From Thozetella sp. PMI_491 (Eukaryota; Ascomycota; Sordariomycetes; Chaetosphaeriales; Chaetosphaeriaceae), in contig MU270083.1 of the NCBI GenBank assembly GCA_021432635.1, forward strand, positions 128,114 through 192,113: DNA of 64,000 nucleotides. The letters are read 5' to 3'. The position numbers and the translations under genes were made by a program. The notes beneath the pieces are model-generated. The model was not told the origin of the DNA, did no database searches, and worked only from the letters and a program-made list of their open reading frames with translations. Shown here piece after piece: positions 1 to 9,826 of this stretch (position 1 is the first letter of the stretch; the number at the start of each line of letters is the position of its first letter).

Positions 1-2040
1 GATTATAGCGCAAAACCCTTACATACATCTTAGCACAGTTGCATCAGGGGACACGATAATAAAGTCAGCCAGACACTGGAATAGGATCGCCAAGCAAGAG
101 GGTATCATAGCTTTCAGGATAGAAGGTGCTAGCGTCTAGGAAGAGGTGCCCTACATCATAGTCAAGGGAGTATACAACTATACAGACAGCTATAAACACA
201 AAGGATAGCAGAATTTTATAGCAGCAACAGCTGCCTCTATTATAAAGGCTATCTTAAAGCGCTACATCTAGACAGATAATATCTGGGACAGTATAAATCC
301 TATGTTAAGTCTATATAATAAGTTAATAGAGACAGCATCAAATAAAAGCGCCTAAGTTTACAATACTGTCAGAGTTGGGTTTAGAGATTATAACAGGGGC
401 TTACAAACTGGAATCAACTATAGAACGGTTAACTTTTATAGGCGAGACTAGATGGTTAGCTTGTTTATCTTATCGATAATAGGTTTGCCAGTTGAGACAG
501 AGACTAAAAGTGTTGCGATAAAAGAGCTGTTATATTATTAGGGTAGATCGTATAAGGGCTACCCTTCTAGTCCTTAGTACTTAAGAGAGTAGGTGGATTT
601 ATATTTATGTGATGATTTAAACCTAAGGCTATAGAATGTTATAAGAGAAAAATAGAATCTAAATAGGTGTCTTTTATAGCTTATTAGTTACATAGTATAA
701 ACCTATAAGAAACAGCTAGACAGTGTCTTACTATCCCTCAACTATTATAACTAAAAGAAAGGCTATAAACAACTATCTGGTTAATAATACCAGCGATTCT
801 TTTAATTATAATGTTTTAACCTCTAATAATAAGGAGTCCCAACATACTTTCCAAGGCCTAAGGAGCTAGCTAAAGCCTAAGGAGAGTACCTTAACATTTA
901 TACTATTTACTAACTAGAGCTAGAATAGTTATATATAGATAAGCCAATAATACACTACAACATAAAGTAAAAGTTTTTATTAAGAACAGGAACTAGACAG
1001 GCGAATTAGAATTAGATATTATTATATTACTATAAAAGTTCTAGAAGCACGTCTTATAACAGAAAATAACTAATATATATGTGAATAAGCCCTGAAAAGC
1101 AGAAAAAATAAAACTTATCCTCTCTATAACTAATTATAAGACAAGAAAAATAATAAAAGAATACCTAGAACTAGGGGTTGACTGGCAATTTATTATAAAC
1201 TAGTTTTAAGAGTGGAGCAAGTTTCTAAATAATAGCAAAGAGATAACTATTACAATTATATTCTACTATAAGTGTGTAGATATTAATAAGTCTAGGAGAG
1301 GTGGTGTAACAGCTAATCAAGAAGTAGAACTAAAAGTTAGAACGGCTAGTTTAGGCTGGTAAGCTTATATTAGATAGGTATATGCTTTTATACACTACCC
1401 TAGGCAACTATAGTGTATAAAAGCAGACTACTACTAGGTATACTAAGGGAAATACTTTTCCCTCTAGCTATATTATATTAGGATGCTTATTAATTATCTA
1501 TAAGTAGGAAAGAGTCTTAATAAATATAAGGATATCCTAGATAACTTTTATTACTTAGTGATAGATAATAAATATTAGTGAGAAGAAAGGGAAAAAAGGA
1601 GCAAGAGAAGCAGTAACAGCATAAAAGGAAGTGACAAGACTTAGATAGCTCCTTAGCTAGTATACCGCTTATTTTCTGCTATTATTACCTATCTAAAGCC
1701 TTTAATACTATAGCTAGTATGCCTTTAACTCTTAGAATAGTTTTCCCAACCTCTCCCCTTTTAGAAATTAATCTACTAAAGGAGGATATAGTTAAAGCAT
1801 ATTATATATAGTAGTGATTCTAGGTATGTATTAAAGAATAAAAAGAGTCTTATAGCTTTGACTAAGAATTTAACCCTAGCAAATTGCCTTGATGTTAACA
1901 TGCTTGCTAGTAACTAAGAGAGGATATATCGATTTTATATAAGGCATAGGATACCAAAGGGTATAGCATAGCATTATATTTATAATATTAGGTTCTTCTT
2001 AAAACAATATAAGAGGGTAAAGAGCACACAATAAAACATA
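1..2040. mobile_element. RIP-degraded AT-rich repeat relic, family not identified
   Basis: The stretch is strongly TA-rich, with stop codons (TAG, TAA) in all frames and almost no CpG. This contrasts with the GC-rich DNA from about 3060 onward. Many stops sit where CAG or CAA would fit, which is the expected result of C-to-T change at CpA by repeat-induced point mutation (RIP). No open frame above 60 codons survives. A plus-strand reading between about 560 and 1560 gives long stretches interrupted only by such stops, so a former coding element is likely. I could not recognise its family. It runs off the left edge and may continue into or be nested with the mariner relic that follows. Confidence 0.6.
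1383..1425. repeat. Perfect 15-bp inverted repeat with 13-nt loop
   Basis: TGCTTTTATACACTA at 1383-1397 is the exact reverse complement of 1411-1425, separated by 13 bases. It lies inside the AT-rich relic. It could be a hairpin, or the abutting ends of two nested inverted repeats. Confidence 0.8.
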
Positions 2041-2140
2041 GGACAGACATAAAATAGTATATTATTCACTTCTATCCCTAAAATTCTTCGAGACTAAGAT
2101 AGATCTATACCTTACAAAAATACCCTCTTACGATTGTTTT
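2001..2140. repeat. Near-perfect 19/20-bp inverted repeat flanking 101 nt
   Basis: AAAACAATATAAGAGGGTA at 2001-2019 pairs with 2121-2140 (TACCCTCTTACGATTGTTTT), apart from one or two bases in the middle. It sits at the junction between the unidentified relic and the 3' side of the mariner transposase relic. It may be remains of terminal inverted repeats. Confidence 0.6.
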
Positions 2141-3010
2141 GTCCTAACCTATAACCCTGATCTATATTTATAGGTACGACTTAAAGTTGCCCTATATTAG
2201 GTCTTTGTCTTCCCAGGATCTCTTTCTGATATAATTCTTAACTAAGCTATATATATACTTGATTAGGTTTAGATCTAGAGAATATAGTGGCTAATATTTT
2301 ATAATCACGCCTACTATAGTAATCGTCTATTTGATTCGTAGAGAGAAGAAATAAAATAATGTATTATCTATAAAAATAACTAATCTTAATACTAGATATC
2401 TGCCACAGGATAACAATAACACTCAAGAAAAGCCTTAACTACATAGACATCTGTATTTTCATTATATACCTTGCAATAAATAACTCTGTCTATAGTGTAT
2501 ACTGGTAAAATCTAAACTCTCTTTCCTCGATAGAATCGCTTGGTCTACACGGGGTGACACTATTTAAAGCGTAACCCCGTCCCAGTATCGCAAGACCACG
2601 ATCACTTCTACTTTTATCAATAAAAATCATTTTGTTCAGGCTTATAATAAGATCCCCGCTCGATATAATCGTCTTACAGATCTTAACTACACTCTTTAGC
2701 AATGTTTTAGGTGACCTTCTTAGTCCAGCTAGCCCGTTTCAAGGTTCTACTAATAGTCAAGCGCAACACTATAACACCATAGGCTTTATAGAGGAATTCA
2801 GCCATAGCTTCCTCACTTATACTAGGGTAGTTTTCTAATAGGTTTTACAAGGCCAGCCACATATTTTCCGTGACATCCCTGGGTCGACCAGTGGTCTTTC
2901 GCAGAGGGTCGATTGTGCCATGTCAGAGGATTTTCGATCGATGGGAGCGGACGGTTCGCGTGGAAGGTACACCGATCTGGTTGTAATAATTGATACTCTG
3001 TGGGGCGCAT
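2140..3010 (-). pseudogene. Dead Tc1/mariner-type transposase (RIP-mutated)
   Basis: Three blocks on the minus strand match a Tc1/mariner DDE transposase in order. Around 2980-2830 a helix-turn-helix-like segment contains a GRPRD stretch. Around 2640-2610 the reading FIDKSRS resembles the first catalytic block (F-x-D-E-S-R). Around 2370 the reading FIDNTL resembles the second block (DNA/DNS-xH). Around 2295-2250 the reading PLYSLDLNLIK matches the family hallmark PPYSPDLNPIE. The final catalytic Glu reads Lys, a G-to-A change as RIP would leave, and the frame is broken by many stops. The element cannot encode an active enzyme. The outer boundaries are uncertain. Confidence 0.75.
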
Positions 3011-3735
3011 TCTATAAACAGCAAGTTTACAAATAGTAGGAAGCTGGTTATGCGCATAACTGTATTATAACACAGATTTATCGGCTGCATGCTGGACAGG
3101 CAGATAGCGCTTCCGAGAGCATCCTATCCACGCCGAAAGGCTCGAGGGGCCGTCCTCCGGGGTGAGCGGGTGCTAAGCTCGGGGGTTCCGTCTTCTTGGA
3201 AGACCCACTTGCGGCCGGGAAAGCGGGGCTAGTCTTGGATACGGAATTGCAATAGGTACTGTAGGAACTAAAGTGGTGCTGCATGAAGGCTAGGAAGTTA
3301 GTCAAAGCAGACCCCGCTTGACAACATAGCGTCAGCAAATTGTAATCGCTTTCTCACGCAGTGGTTGGTGGTTGGTGGAAAAGTGCCTCGCTTCTGTTGC
3401 GTTTGGTGCAGCCAACCAGGCCCTAGTCATCACTCCCGGCCATATTCTCAGTAAGCACATCGTAAACCTCAGTCATCAAGACTTGATTTGCCCCACAAAT
3501 GCAGTATTAGCTTTATACAAGTCACAGAGGGCGGCCCGCTACGAGCGAGGGTGCATTAGTAGTCCAAACTTTCCAAATCTAGACCAGACTGCACCCCCCA
3601 AGGGTGATGCATACCTAACCCACTTGTCATCCATTTCCAATCATCACCAATTGGCGTGTCCCTTTAACTTTTTTTCGGCTCCATCCACCTAGCGCTTTCT
3701 CGACCTGTCTCGAGGAGCGCCAGCTCGGCCTATAT
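3011..3735. other. Intergenic, left flank of pirin gene
   Basis: Composition returns to balanced GC after about 3060. I see no convincing gene. The end nearest the pirin gene holds pyrimidine-rich tracts and a TATATAT directly before the first ATG (3731-3737). Confidence 0.5.
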
Positions 3736-4827
3736 ATGCAGCGCTTCATTCTCGCCTTGTCGCTTTTCGTTGCTTCGATTTCCATCCTCATATACAACTC
3801 ATCCACACTCAGAGACCTGCTTCACTCTATCCCACTCGTCTCGCACATCGTCTCTCTTATACCCATCCTCACCACCACTTCCACCAGCACCACGTTGGCC
3901 TCTTCTGCCCCAGCTACTCACACCCACCAAGAAGCAGTACAGCCAATGCTCAAGAACGCCGTCAAGACCAGCATGGCCCAGACACTCCAACACGCCAAGA
4001 TCTCCAAGCACGCGTCCTCCACCCGCGGGCACAGCGACCATGGCTGGCTGAACACGTACCACTCGTTCAGCTTCTCCGACTGGTACAACCCCAAGTTCAA
4101 CAACTTTGGCTCCCTGCGGGTGCTCAATGAGGACCGCGTCAAGTCTAACAGTGGCTTTCCCACGCATCCCCACCGTGACTTCGAGATCTTCAGCTACATC
4201 CTGTCGGGGGAGCTGACACACCGCGACTCGATGCTCAAGAAGGGGGCCGAGGGCGGCCAGAGCGACCGCTTCTACCGGATGCACCGTGGCGACGTGCAAT
4301 TCACAACTGGAGGCACCGGCATCGCTCACTCTGAGTTCAACGAGCATGGGTCCGACACGGTACATTTTTTGCAAATTTGGGCCTTGCCTTGGGCTCGCGG
4401 CCTCACCCCTCGCTACCACACCCGCCACTTCTCTGAGGAGGACAAGCGAAAGGGCTTCGTGCCCATCCTGAGCCCCCTCAAGGCCGGCCGGGACGCCACG
4501 GCCGAACAGGAGAAGGCCGCCGAGCCCACCCTCCCGGACACCATCCCCATCCACGCCGACTTTGTCATGGGCGCCGGCATCATCGCGCCGGGCAGCACCT
4601 TCGAGTGGACCGTCGGGGCCAAGGCCACCGAGGCCACGAAGCGCAAGGTCTTCGTTCACCTGCCAATGACCAAGGGCGGCAAGGCCAAGATCCGAATCGC
4701 CGGCCGGGACGACGTCCTGGAGGAGGGCGACGGAGCCTTCGTAGAGGCTGTCAACGCCGGCGATAAGTTGGCGGTCGAGAGTGTCGGCGAGGCAGATGCC
4801 GAGGTGGTCGTCTTGGACACGGCGTGA
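3736..4827 (+). CDS. Pirin family protein (cupin fold), with N-terminal hydrophobic extension
   Basis: The 363-residue protein is intronless. Residues from about 71 form a bicupin of the pirin/YhhW family. These are Fe(II)-binding proteins linked to transcriptional co-regulation and, in some members, quercetinase activity. The four metal ligands are visible: H144 and H146 in HPHRDFE, then H198 and E200 in GTGIAHSE. HFLQIW follows, as in other members. The first 60 residues are unusual: hydrophobic stretches at about 4-20 and 32-46 and a Thr/Ser-rich linker, like a signal anchor. A TATATAT tract ends at the first ATG, so the in-frame ATGs at 3946 or 3973 could be the real start, giving a cytosolic/nuclear protein of usual length. 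The family assignment is firm; the start is not. Confidence 0.9.
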   Translation: MQRFILALSLFVASISILIYNSSTLRDLLHSIPLVSHIVSLIPILTTTSTSTTLASSAPATHTHQEAVQPMLKNAVKTSMAQTLQHAKISKHASSTRGHSDHGWLNTYHSFSFSDWYNPKFNNFGSLRVLNEDRVKSNSGFPTHPHRDFEIFSYILSGELTHRDSMLKKGAEGGQSDRFYRMHRGDVQFTTGGTGIAHSEFNEHGSDTVHFLQIWALPWARGLTPRYHTRHFSEEDKRKGFVPILSPLKAGRDATAEQEKAAEPTLPDTIPIHADFVMGAGIIAPGSTFEWTVGAKATEATKRKVFVHLPMTKGGKAKIRIAGRDDVLEEGDGAFVEAVNAGDKLAVESVGEADAEVVVLDTA

Positions 4828-5203
4828 ACAGGGAAGCTTTGATACCATGTATTGTACATATACTAGCTTGGATATAGACGGCCTCATCTTACGACCCTGT
4901 TTTCTTGCCGCGTTGCAGAAAAGAACATGTATTTACGCACCAATAGTTAAAATACTATATTGAACGAATCGCCTGACCAAAAAAGTCACCCCCGTAGCCT
5001 CCCTGGTATCGTGAATCGTGAATCTAGAAAGCAGTTTCAGAGAGCACTGCCGTAGAGCCAACCCCTTGCTCGACAACGCCGTAGACCAAGCACACCTAAC
5101 CTGAGGGGAAAACAATTTCCTGATCGTCGCAGTATAGACCTGGGCGGACCGGACCGGCGGGTATTTGCCGTACGTTCCTCCCTTCCCAGTCATCGCACCT
5201 GAC
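4828..5203. other. Short convergent intergenic region
   Basis: This 376-bp stretch lies between the 3' ends of the pirin gene and the Ser/Gly-rich membrane protein gene. I see nothing in it beyond expected 3' untranslated sequence. Confidence 0.5.
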
Positions 5204-6367
5204 TCATTTCTCCGAGGTATTCCTGGAGGCAGATGTAAAGGGTAGCGCGTAAGGGCTATCCATCGTCGACAGAGGCGAGACGGACCTCGGCGGGAATGCC
5301 ACGACAGCTCCCGGCGACGGCGACGGGCGCGGAGAAGGCTGCGGGGAAGTCTCCTGAGCACCGTCGTGCATTGGCCGGTCATAGTACTCGGCAGAGGCGC
5401 CTCTCCCACTAGCATAGGGCGGCGGCGAGTTCAAGCTGGCCATCCTCCCCGCCAAGCTCTCGGACCCAGCGTTGTCAAGGTCAGGGCTAGCCATTGGACT
5501 CGGCGCCAGGCTGGGATCTTTCAAGCTCGCGGCACCCACGTACCCCATAGGCTCGAACTTGCCTGCCGGCACATATCCAACGCCGCCTTCTCCATAAGAC
5601 GTTGCCCCCGCGCTGGTTGTCGCCGCGGGGTCCTGGCCGCGCCCCTCCTCGATCTTGCTGTAAGTGCCCGACCGCGCGACGCCCTTGTGCCGCCGGCCGC
5701 AGCACTTGCGGATGGCGTTGAAGATGGCGACGAAGAGCCACACAAACAGCGCGGCTTTGACAGCCTTCCACAGTACGTGCTTGTGCCGGACCTTGTGGCT
5801 CGAGTCCGACAACCTAGTCTTGCGCTCTGTGGAGGTGGGTCAGCTTCGGTTGTACGACATGAGGGTAAGATGGGGTGACATTGGCCCGCGGGTTGCGTTG
5901 CGAGAGCGTACGCAGAACATACCTGAGTTGTAGTGATAGATCAAGGCGGCAATGAATAAGAGGAGAAGGATTGACGCGATGATGATGAGAGCGAAGGCCC
6001 AGGCAGGAATGGCGCCGACGTAGCCGCTGCCGCCCGGGCCGTGATAGTAAGTGGTGCCCCCTGCAACAATCACGGTCGTGCTGGACGAACTGCTGCTGCC
6101 GCTAGAACCACGGAACCCGCTCGATGAAGAGGAACTGCTGCTGCTGGAGCTGCCACCACCGCTGGTGGAGCTGCTGCTGCTGCTGCTGCTGCCGCCCTTT
6201 GATGAACTGCTACTGGAAGAGGACGAGCTGGAACTACCCCCCTTCGACCCGCTCCCGCCGCCGCCGCGCGGGTCGCGTATTTCGATGGGCAGATAGGGGT
6301 TGATGTCGAAGGCGGCATCTAGGGCACGCGCGCCGGCACGGCGTTCGAGGACTCGGCGTGCAAGCAT
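5204..6367 (-). CDS. Ser/Gly-rich single-pass membrane protein with PPPY tail
   Basis: Two exons, 6367-5923 and 5826-5204, join over an intron with GTATGT donor, CTGAC branch and CACAG acceptor, giving 355 residues. The first ATG with a clean frame is at 6367; upstream sequence in that frame has only non-ATG starts. Residues 1-35 are Arg/Ala-rich. They are followed by a low-complexity stretch of serine and glycine runs (about 35-100), then a TTVIVAGG segment, a strong transmembrane segment (FALIIIASILLLLFIAALI) and a basic tail. A second hydrophobic stretch (LFVWLFVAIF) follows the intron. The C-terminal half is Pro/Ser/Gly-rich with an SPPPYA motif. The layout resembles a wall-stress sensor or wall-membrane linker, but no Cys-rich sensor domain is present. 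I do not recognise a named family. Confidence 0.8.
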
Positions 6368-7604
6368 CTCAGCGGCCGTTGTTGCCAGGGAGGACAGGCG
6401 AGGACCTGGCGCAAAGTATGAAGCGGATATGGATGTCCGCTGCACGAATGCTCAGGGGCGAACTCCTGCGCTGCGGGCGGATGAAGACGCGATCGCGACT
6501 TTGAATTGATGAAAGAGGCAGCCTGGCGCCGCGCCGTCGTTTTTGCGGCTGAAGACTAACAAGAACCGTTGCAGAGAGGGCGGGGAAAGAGAGTAGTTGG
6601 CGGCTGCACCAATACCTACCAAGTCCCCGGGATGCCTGCTTATCATCCAGCCTTCGCAGGGCAGAATCCGCCCCTGGACGTGTGCTCGCACACCCACCAA
6701 TTGGGCAAGGGTTGCGGCGATGCAGACTGGAGGCCCGGCATGCCAAAGTAGACTGGAATAATATTACCGTTTCTGTACATGGCGTGGCCAATCGATTCTG
6801 GACTCCGTAGGCACGACCCCATTGGGCATGGCTGATTGGCGTCTACTTGTAGCGACGAAGACACCAGCCAACAAACACAGCGACGAACGAGGCCTAGAGC
6901 AAGTCCACCACCTCCAACCCGGCTTCTACTTACTATTACTCGCTAGAATCTGTTCTGTACCGGATGGGTTTGCCCATCAGAACTGAGTTAGAACTGAGTT
7001 AGTGCACGTGCCCCTCTCCCCAGTGGTACGCCGTCGTATTACCGGGCACTCGGGGCCACCAGCCCAGCGATAGTGTGAGCAAAGCCCGGAGTCCAATTTG
7101 CGGATGGCGCCTCGCGTGCACTGACACGCCGTGGCCGGCTCAGGAACCAGGAGCAGTGCCGTGTTCGCGGGAAGTGTGGGGCCTCCTCGGCCCGCCGTTC
7201 TCGGCATCAGGGGACTGGCTGTGCTGACTTCGTCCGTGGTTGCACTGCTGAGGAGAGTATACTAGCAGCCCTGGGGCCACCCGGAAACGTACCGCATATG
7301 CCAGCTACACACGAGGAAGTCCATAAAAGAGAGTATGACAAGTGAATCGATTCAAGGAACGTGGGTATTTGCCTCCCGATATACACACCAGCGAGCCTAG
7401 TCTTGCTGGTCCCACCACTTTCTCGTTCAAAGGAGTGTATGGAATGTAGCGTCCTTCGCGTACCGACCTTCCTAGTATCCCTTCCTAACGCCAGTCGTCC
7501 TAATCGCATATCCCAGTGCAAGGTAATAGGCTGTAAACTGATTTGCCAGTTTCCTTGCAGAGCTTTCCAAGCTCCACCATTTTATACACAAGGCATTTGC
7601 CTCC
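6368..7604. other. Intergenic, upstream of the Ser/Gly-rich membrane gene
   Basis: About 1.2 kb with no supported gene. The minus-strand frame at 6369-6791 is Arg/Ser-rich and lacks recognisable domains, so it is read as leader sequence of the gene ending at 5204. The end nearest 7604 should hold the 3' UTR of the DUF7728 gene. Confidence 0.45.
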
Positions 7605-8867
7605 CTAGGCCATGGGGGTTTCCTCCTTCGGAGCAGCCTCCTCCTCTTCCTCCTCGTACGCGGGGGGTGGGCTCTGCTGTTCCATCAGACCGGCCTTCTC
7701 CTCCGCCACCGCAGCCTCTTTGGAAGCGGCCTTGTGCCTGCAAGCATGGCGACAACGTGCGTGGCCCCTGCGGAACATGGCGCGCCAGACCAGGACGATG
7801 AAGGATCCCACCAGCATGCCAAGCCTAAAAAGAAAAAAGCAATCAGTAACTCCCCTTATCCAACTGCCGGGGGGTTTCCCAACTTACAAGCTAGCGCCAA
7901 CACCAGCGACAATACCGATGAGCACCGGGAGGAGGATATGGGAAGCAAGGTTCCTGAGCAACTGGCCCCAAGTGCGCTGGTGCGGATGGCGGAACCGGTC
8001 GGGTCGGAACTTGTGGTGCGACTGCAGAGCCTGGCCTTGCTGTCCGTGATGCTTGTTCTTGTTTGCGCAACCGCCAAAGGGCCGGCCGATCTTGCCCTCG
8101 ATGAAGGCGAGCCACTGGCAGAGCGGGCTCTTGCAATCCTTTAGTGAGGACTCAGGGACGGACAAAGGAGTGGACTTGAGCGGCGAAGAGTCCCGGAGAT
8201 GGACGTCTGCGAGGTTGAGATGACCATTCGCGTCCTTCAACACCCTAACCTCGACGGTCGGAATGCCGTTGATGAACTGACCGGCAACCTCGATGATCTG
8301 GAGCTCCAAGGCGATGGTATCGAAGTCGGCGACGATATCGGGTGCGGATTGGGGTGTGCCAGCCTTCGACTCCATAGTCTGGAGGCTAAATCCGAGCTTG
8401 GGAGAGATAACCTCGTGGTGGACAGGGCCTTTGTGACCCTTGTGCTCCTTTTGTTCCTTATGGACCTTGTGGTGCTTGGCCTTGGGCTTGTCGATGGGGC
8501 CTGTATGGTGCCGGTCGATGGTTTGCGGGGCAAACAGGCTCTCGTGGAAGGGGTCAGATTTCGGGTAGATAGTGAATCCGTTGAGTACGAGACGATCGGG
8601 GGCGTCGGGCTGCTGCTCGACCTTGAACAAGAGATTGAGATGGCTTTGCTTGTTCGTCTTGACGTGGACCTTGCCGTGGCGGTTCTTCACCTGGACTGGG
8701 CATCCGGGACAGGGGAGCTCGACGAGGGCGGTGTCGACGGGGACAGGGAAGATGTGGGCGGGTATGGCGGCCGCCATGGCGATGTCGGCCTCAGACACCT
8801 CCGGGGGGAGGAGGAAAGCGTGCGCGGCGACCCCCAGGGTTGCCACAGCCGCGAAGACGGCCTTCAT
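7605..8867 (-). CDS. DUF7728 secreted/membrane protein with PPAY tail
   Basis: Exons 8867-7888 and 7824-7605 give 399 residues; the intron has a GTAAGT donor and a TTTTTAG acceptor. There is a clear signal peptide (MKAVFAAVATLGVAAHAFLL), then an extracytosolic domain with CPGCPV at about 53-58 and the ELQIIEVAGQFINGIPTVEV block typical of the fungal DUF7728 family. The middle holds a His/Lys-rich insertion (KHHKVHKEQKEHKGHKG), possibly metal-binding. Near the C-terminus a transmembrane segment crosses the exon junction (HILLPVLIGIVAGVGASLLGMLVGSF). A short cytosolic tail carries SPPPAYEEEEEE. This is a type I membrane protein. The family is conserved in filamentous ascomycetes and its function is not known to me. 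Family call is confident; role is open. Confidence 0.9.
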
Positions 8868-9826
8868 GATGTCTGCGTGATCGAAACGTAGGAAATTAGG
8901 GCGGATAGGGATAAGACGTAGGAAAGAGAATGGTCGATCGATGGTAGGGAAAAGGGATTGCGGATGGGTGTCGTTTGAAGGTTGGTTTTAATGTTGCGGG
9001 ATGAGGTTGAAAGGAGGAGGCGAATCTAGTGGTCCCCTCCCCGTGGGCCTCTTCTGTCCTGCCACACGTTGCCTGTTGGGCCCTTGCACCAATCAGAAGA
9101 GTGACACGCCTGACGTAATGTCGGCTGTCCCCACCTCTTTATGCGTGAGGAAGGGATTTGGGCTACACTAAAATCAGACTCCCGTTGTAGCCGGGATCAG
9201 AGCAGCCATTAACCAGCACCACATTCTGTGGCCGCGCGCATCGTGTTTGATGAACAAAAGGAGGGAGGTTAGGCTGTCAGTGGCCCAGGTCTCCTTCACA
9301 TAAAGGCCGTTTCCCATCTTAAGCGTCTCTGCCAGATGTGTAAAGTTCGGATGGATATGGATTTGTGAATTAATTGCCTAGCAGACACCTCAGCTGCTGC
9401 CTCGCGGTTGACGTCACGGGGTGGCCAAAAGAGGACGCGTTGATTATTGTGTAGCCATGATGTCTGGACCCGCGTTGGTGATTGACTTTCATTGGCCGCA
9501 GCCTCTGGGATACCACAGCGCCAAGCGTCGTGACCAAGAGGTTTCACCTCGAAGCCGCTTGCATCGGCCAAGAATATACTTCCGTTGCTCCCTGCCGGAT
9601 TCTGGTAAAACGGTTGATGAGAGGCCCCAAGACGGCACCCACGACACGACCAGGCGGGGAAGCCCGTGCAAGACCCCCAAGAGACGCGAACATATGTGGC
9701 GATTCACTAGCTAACAATATGACAAAAGATGTACTCGCATTAAGCCATCATCTCGCCGGATGTGTCCCCCCCCCCTCTTCCATCTATATGCTGCTCATCC
9801 TCTTTGCCCTCCGCTCCCTCATTGCC
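8868..9826. other. Intergenic between DUF7728 and DMATS genes
   Basis: This holds the promoter side of the DUF7728 gene and the 3' side of the DMATS gene. A C-run occurs near 9765-9775. No supported gene. Confidence 0.45.

Noticed and set aside
3799-4887. 362-codon minus-strand frame opposite the pirin gene
   Set aside because: Antisense shadow of a GC-rich coding region. The plus-strand product has all pirin motifs; the antisense product has none.
6369-6791. 140-codon minus-strand frame upstream of the Ser/Gly-rich membrane gene
   Set aside because: No domain or signal peptide; Arg/Ser bias. Read as leader or promoter DNA.
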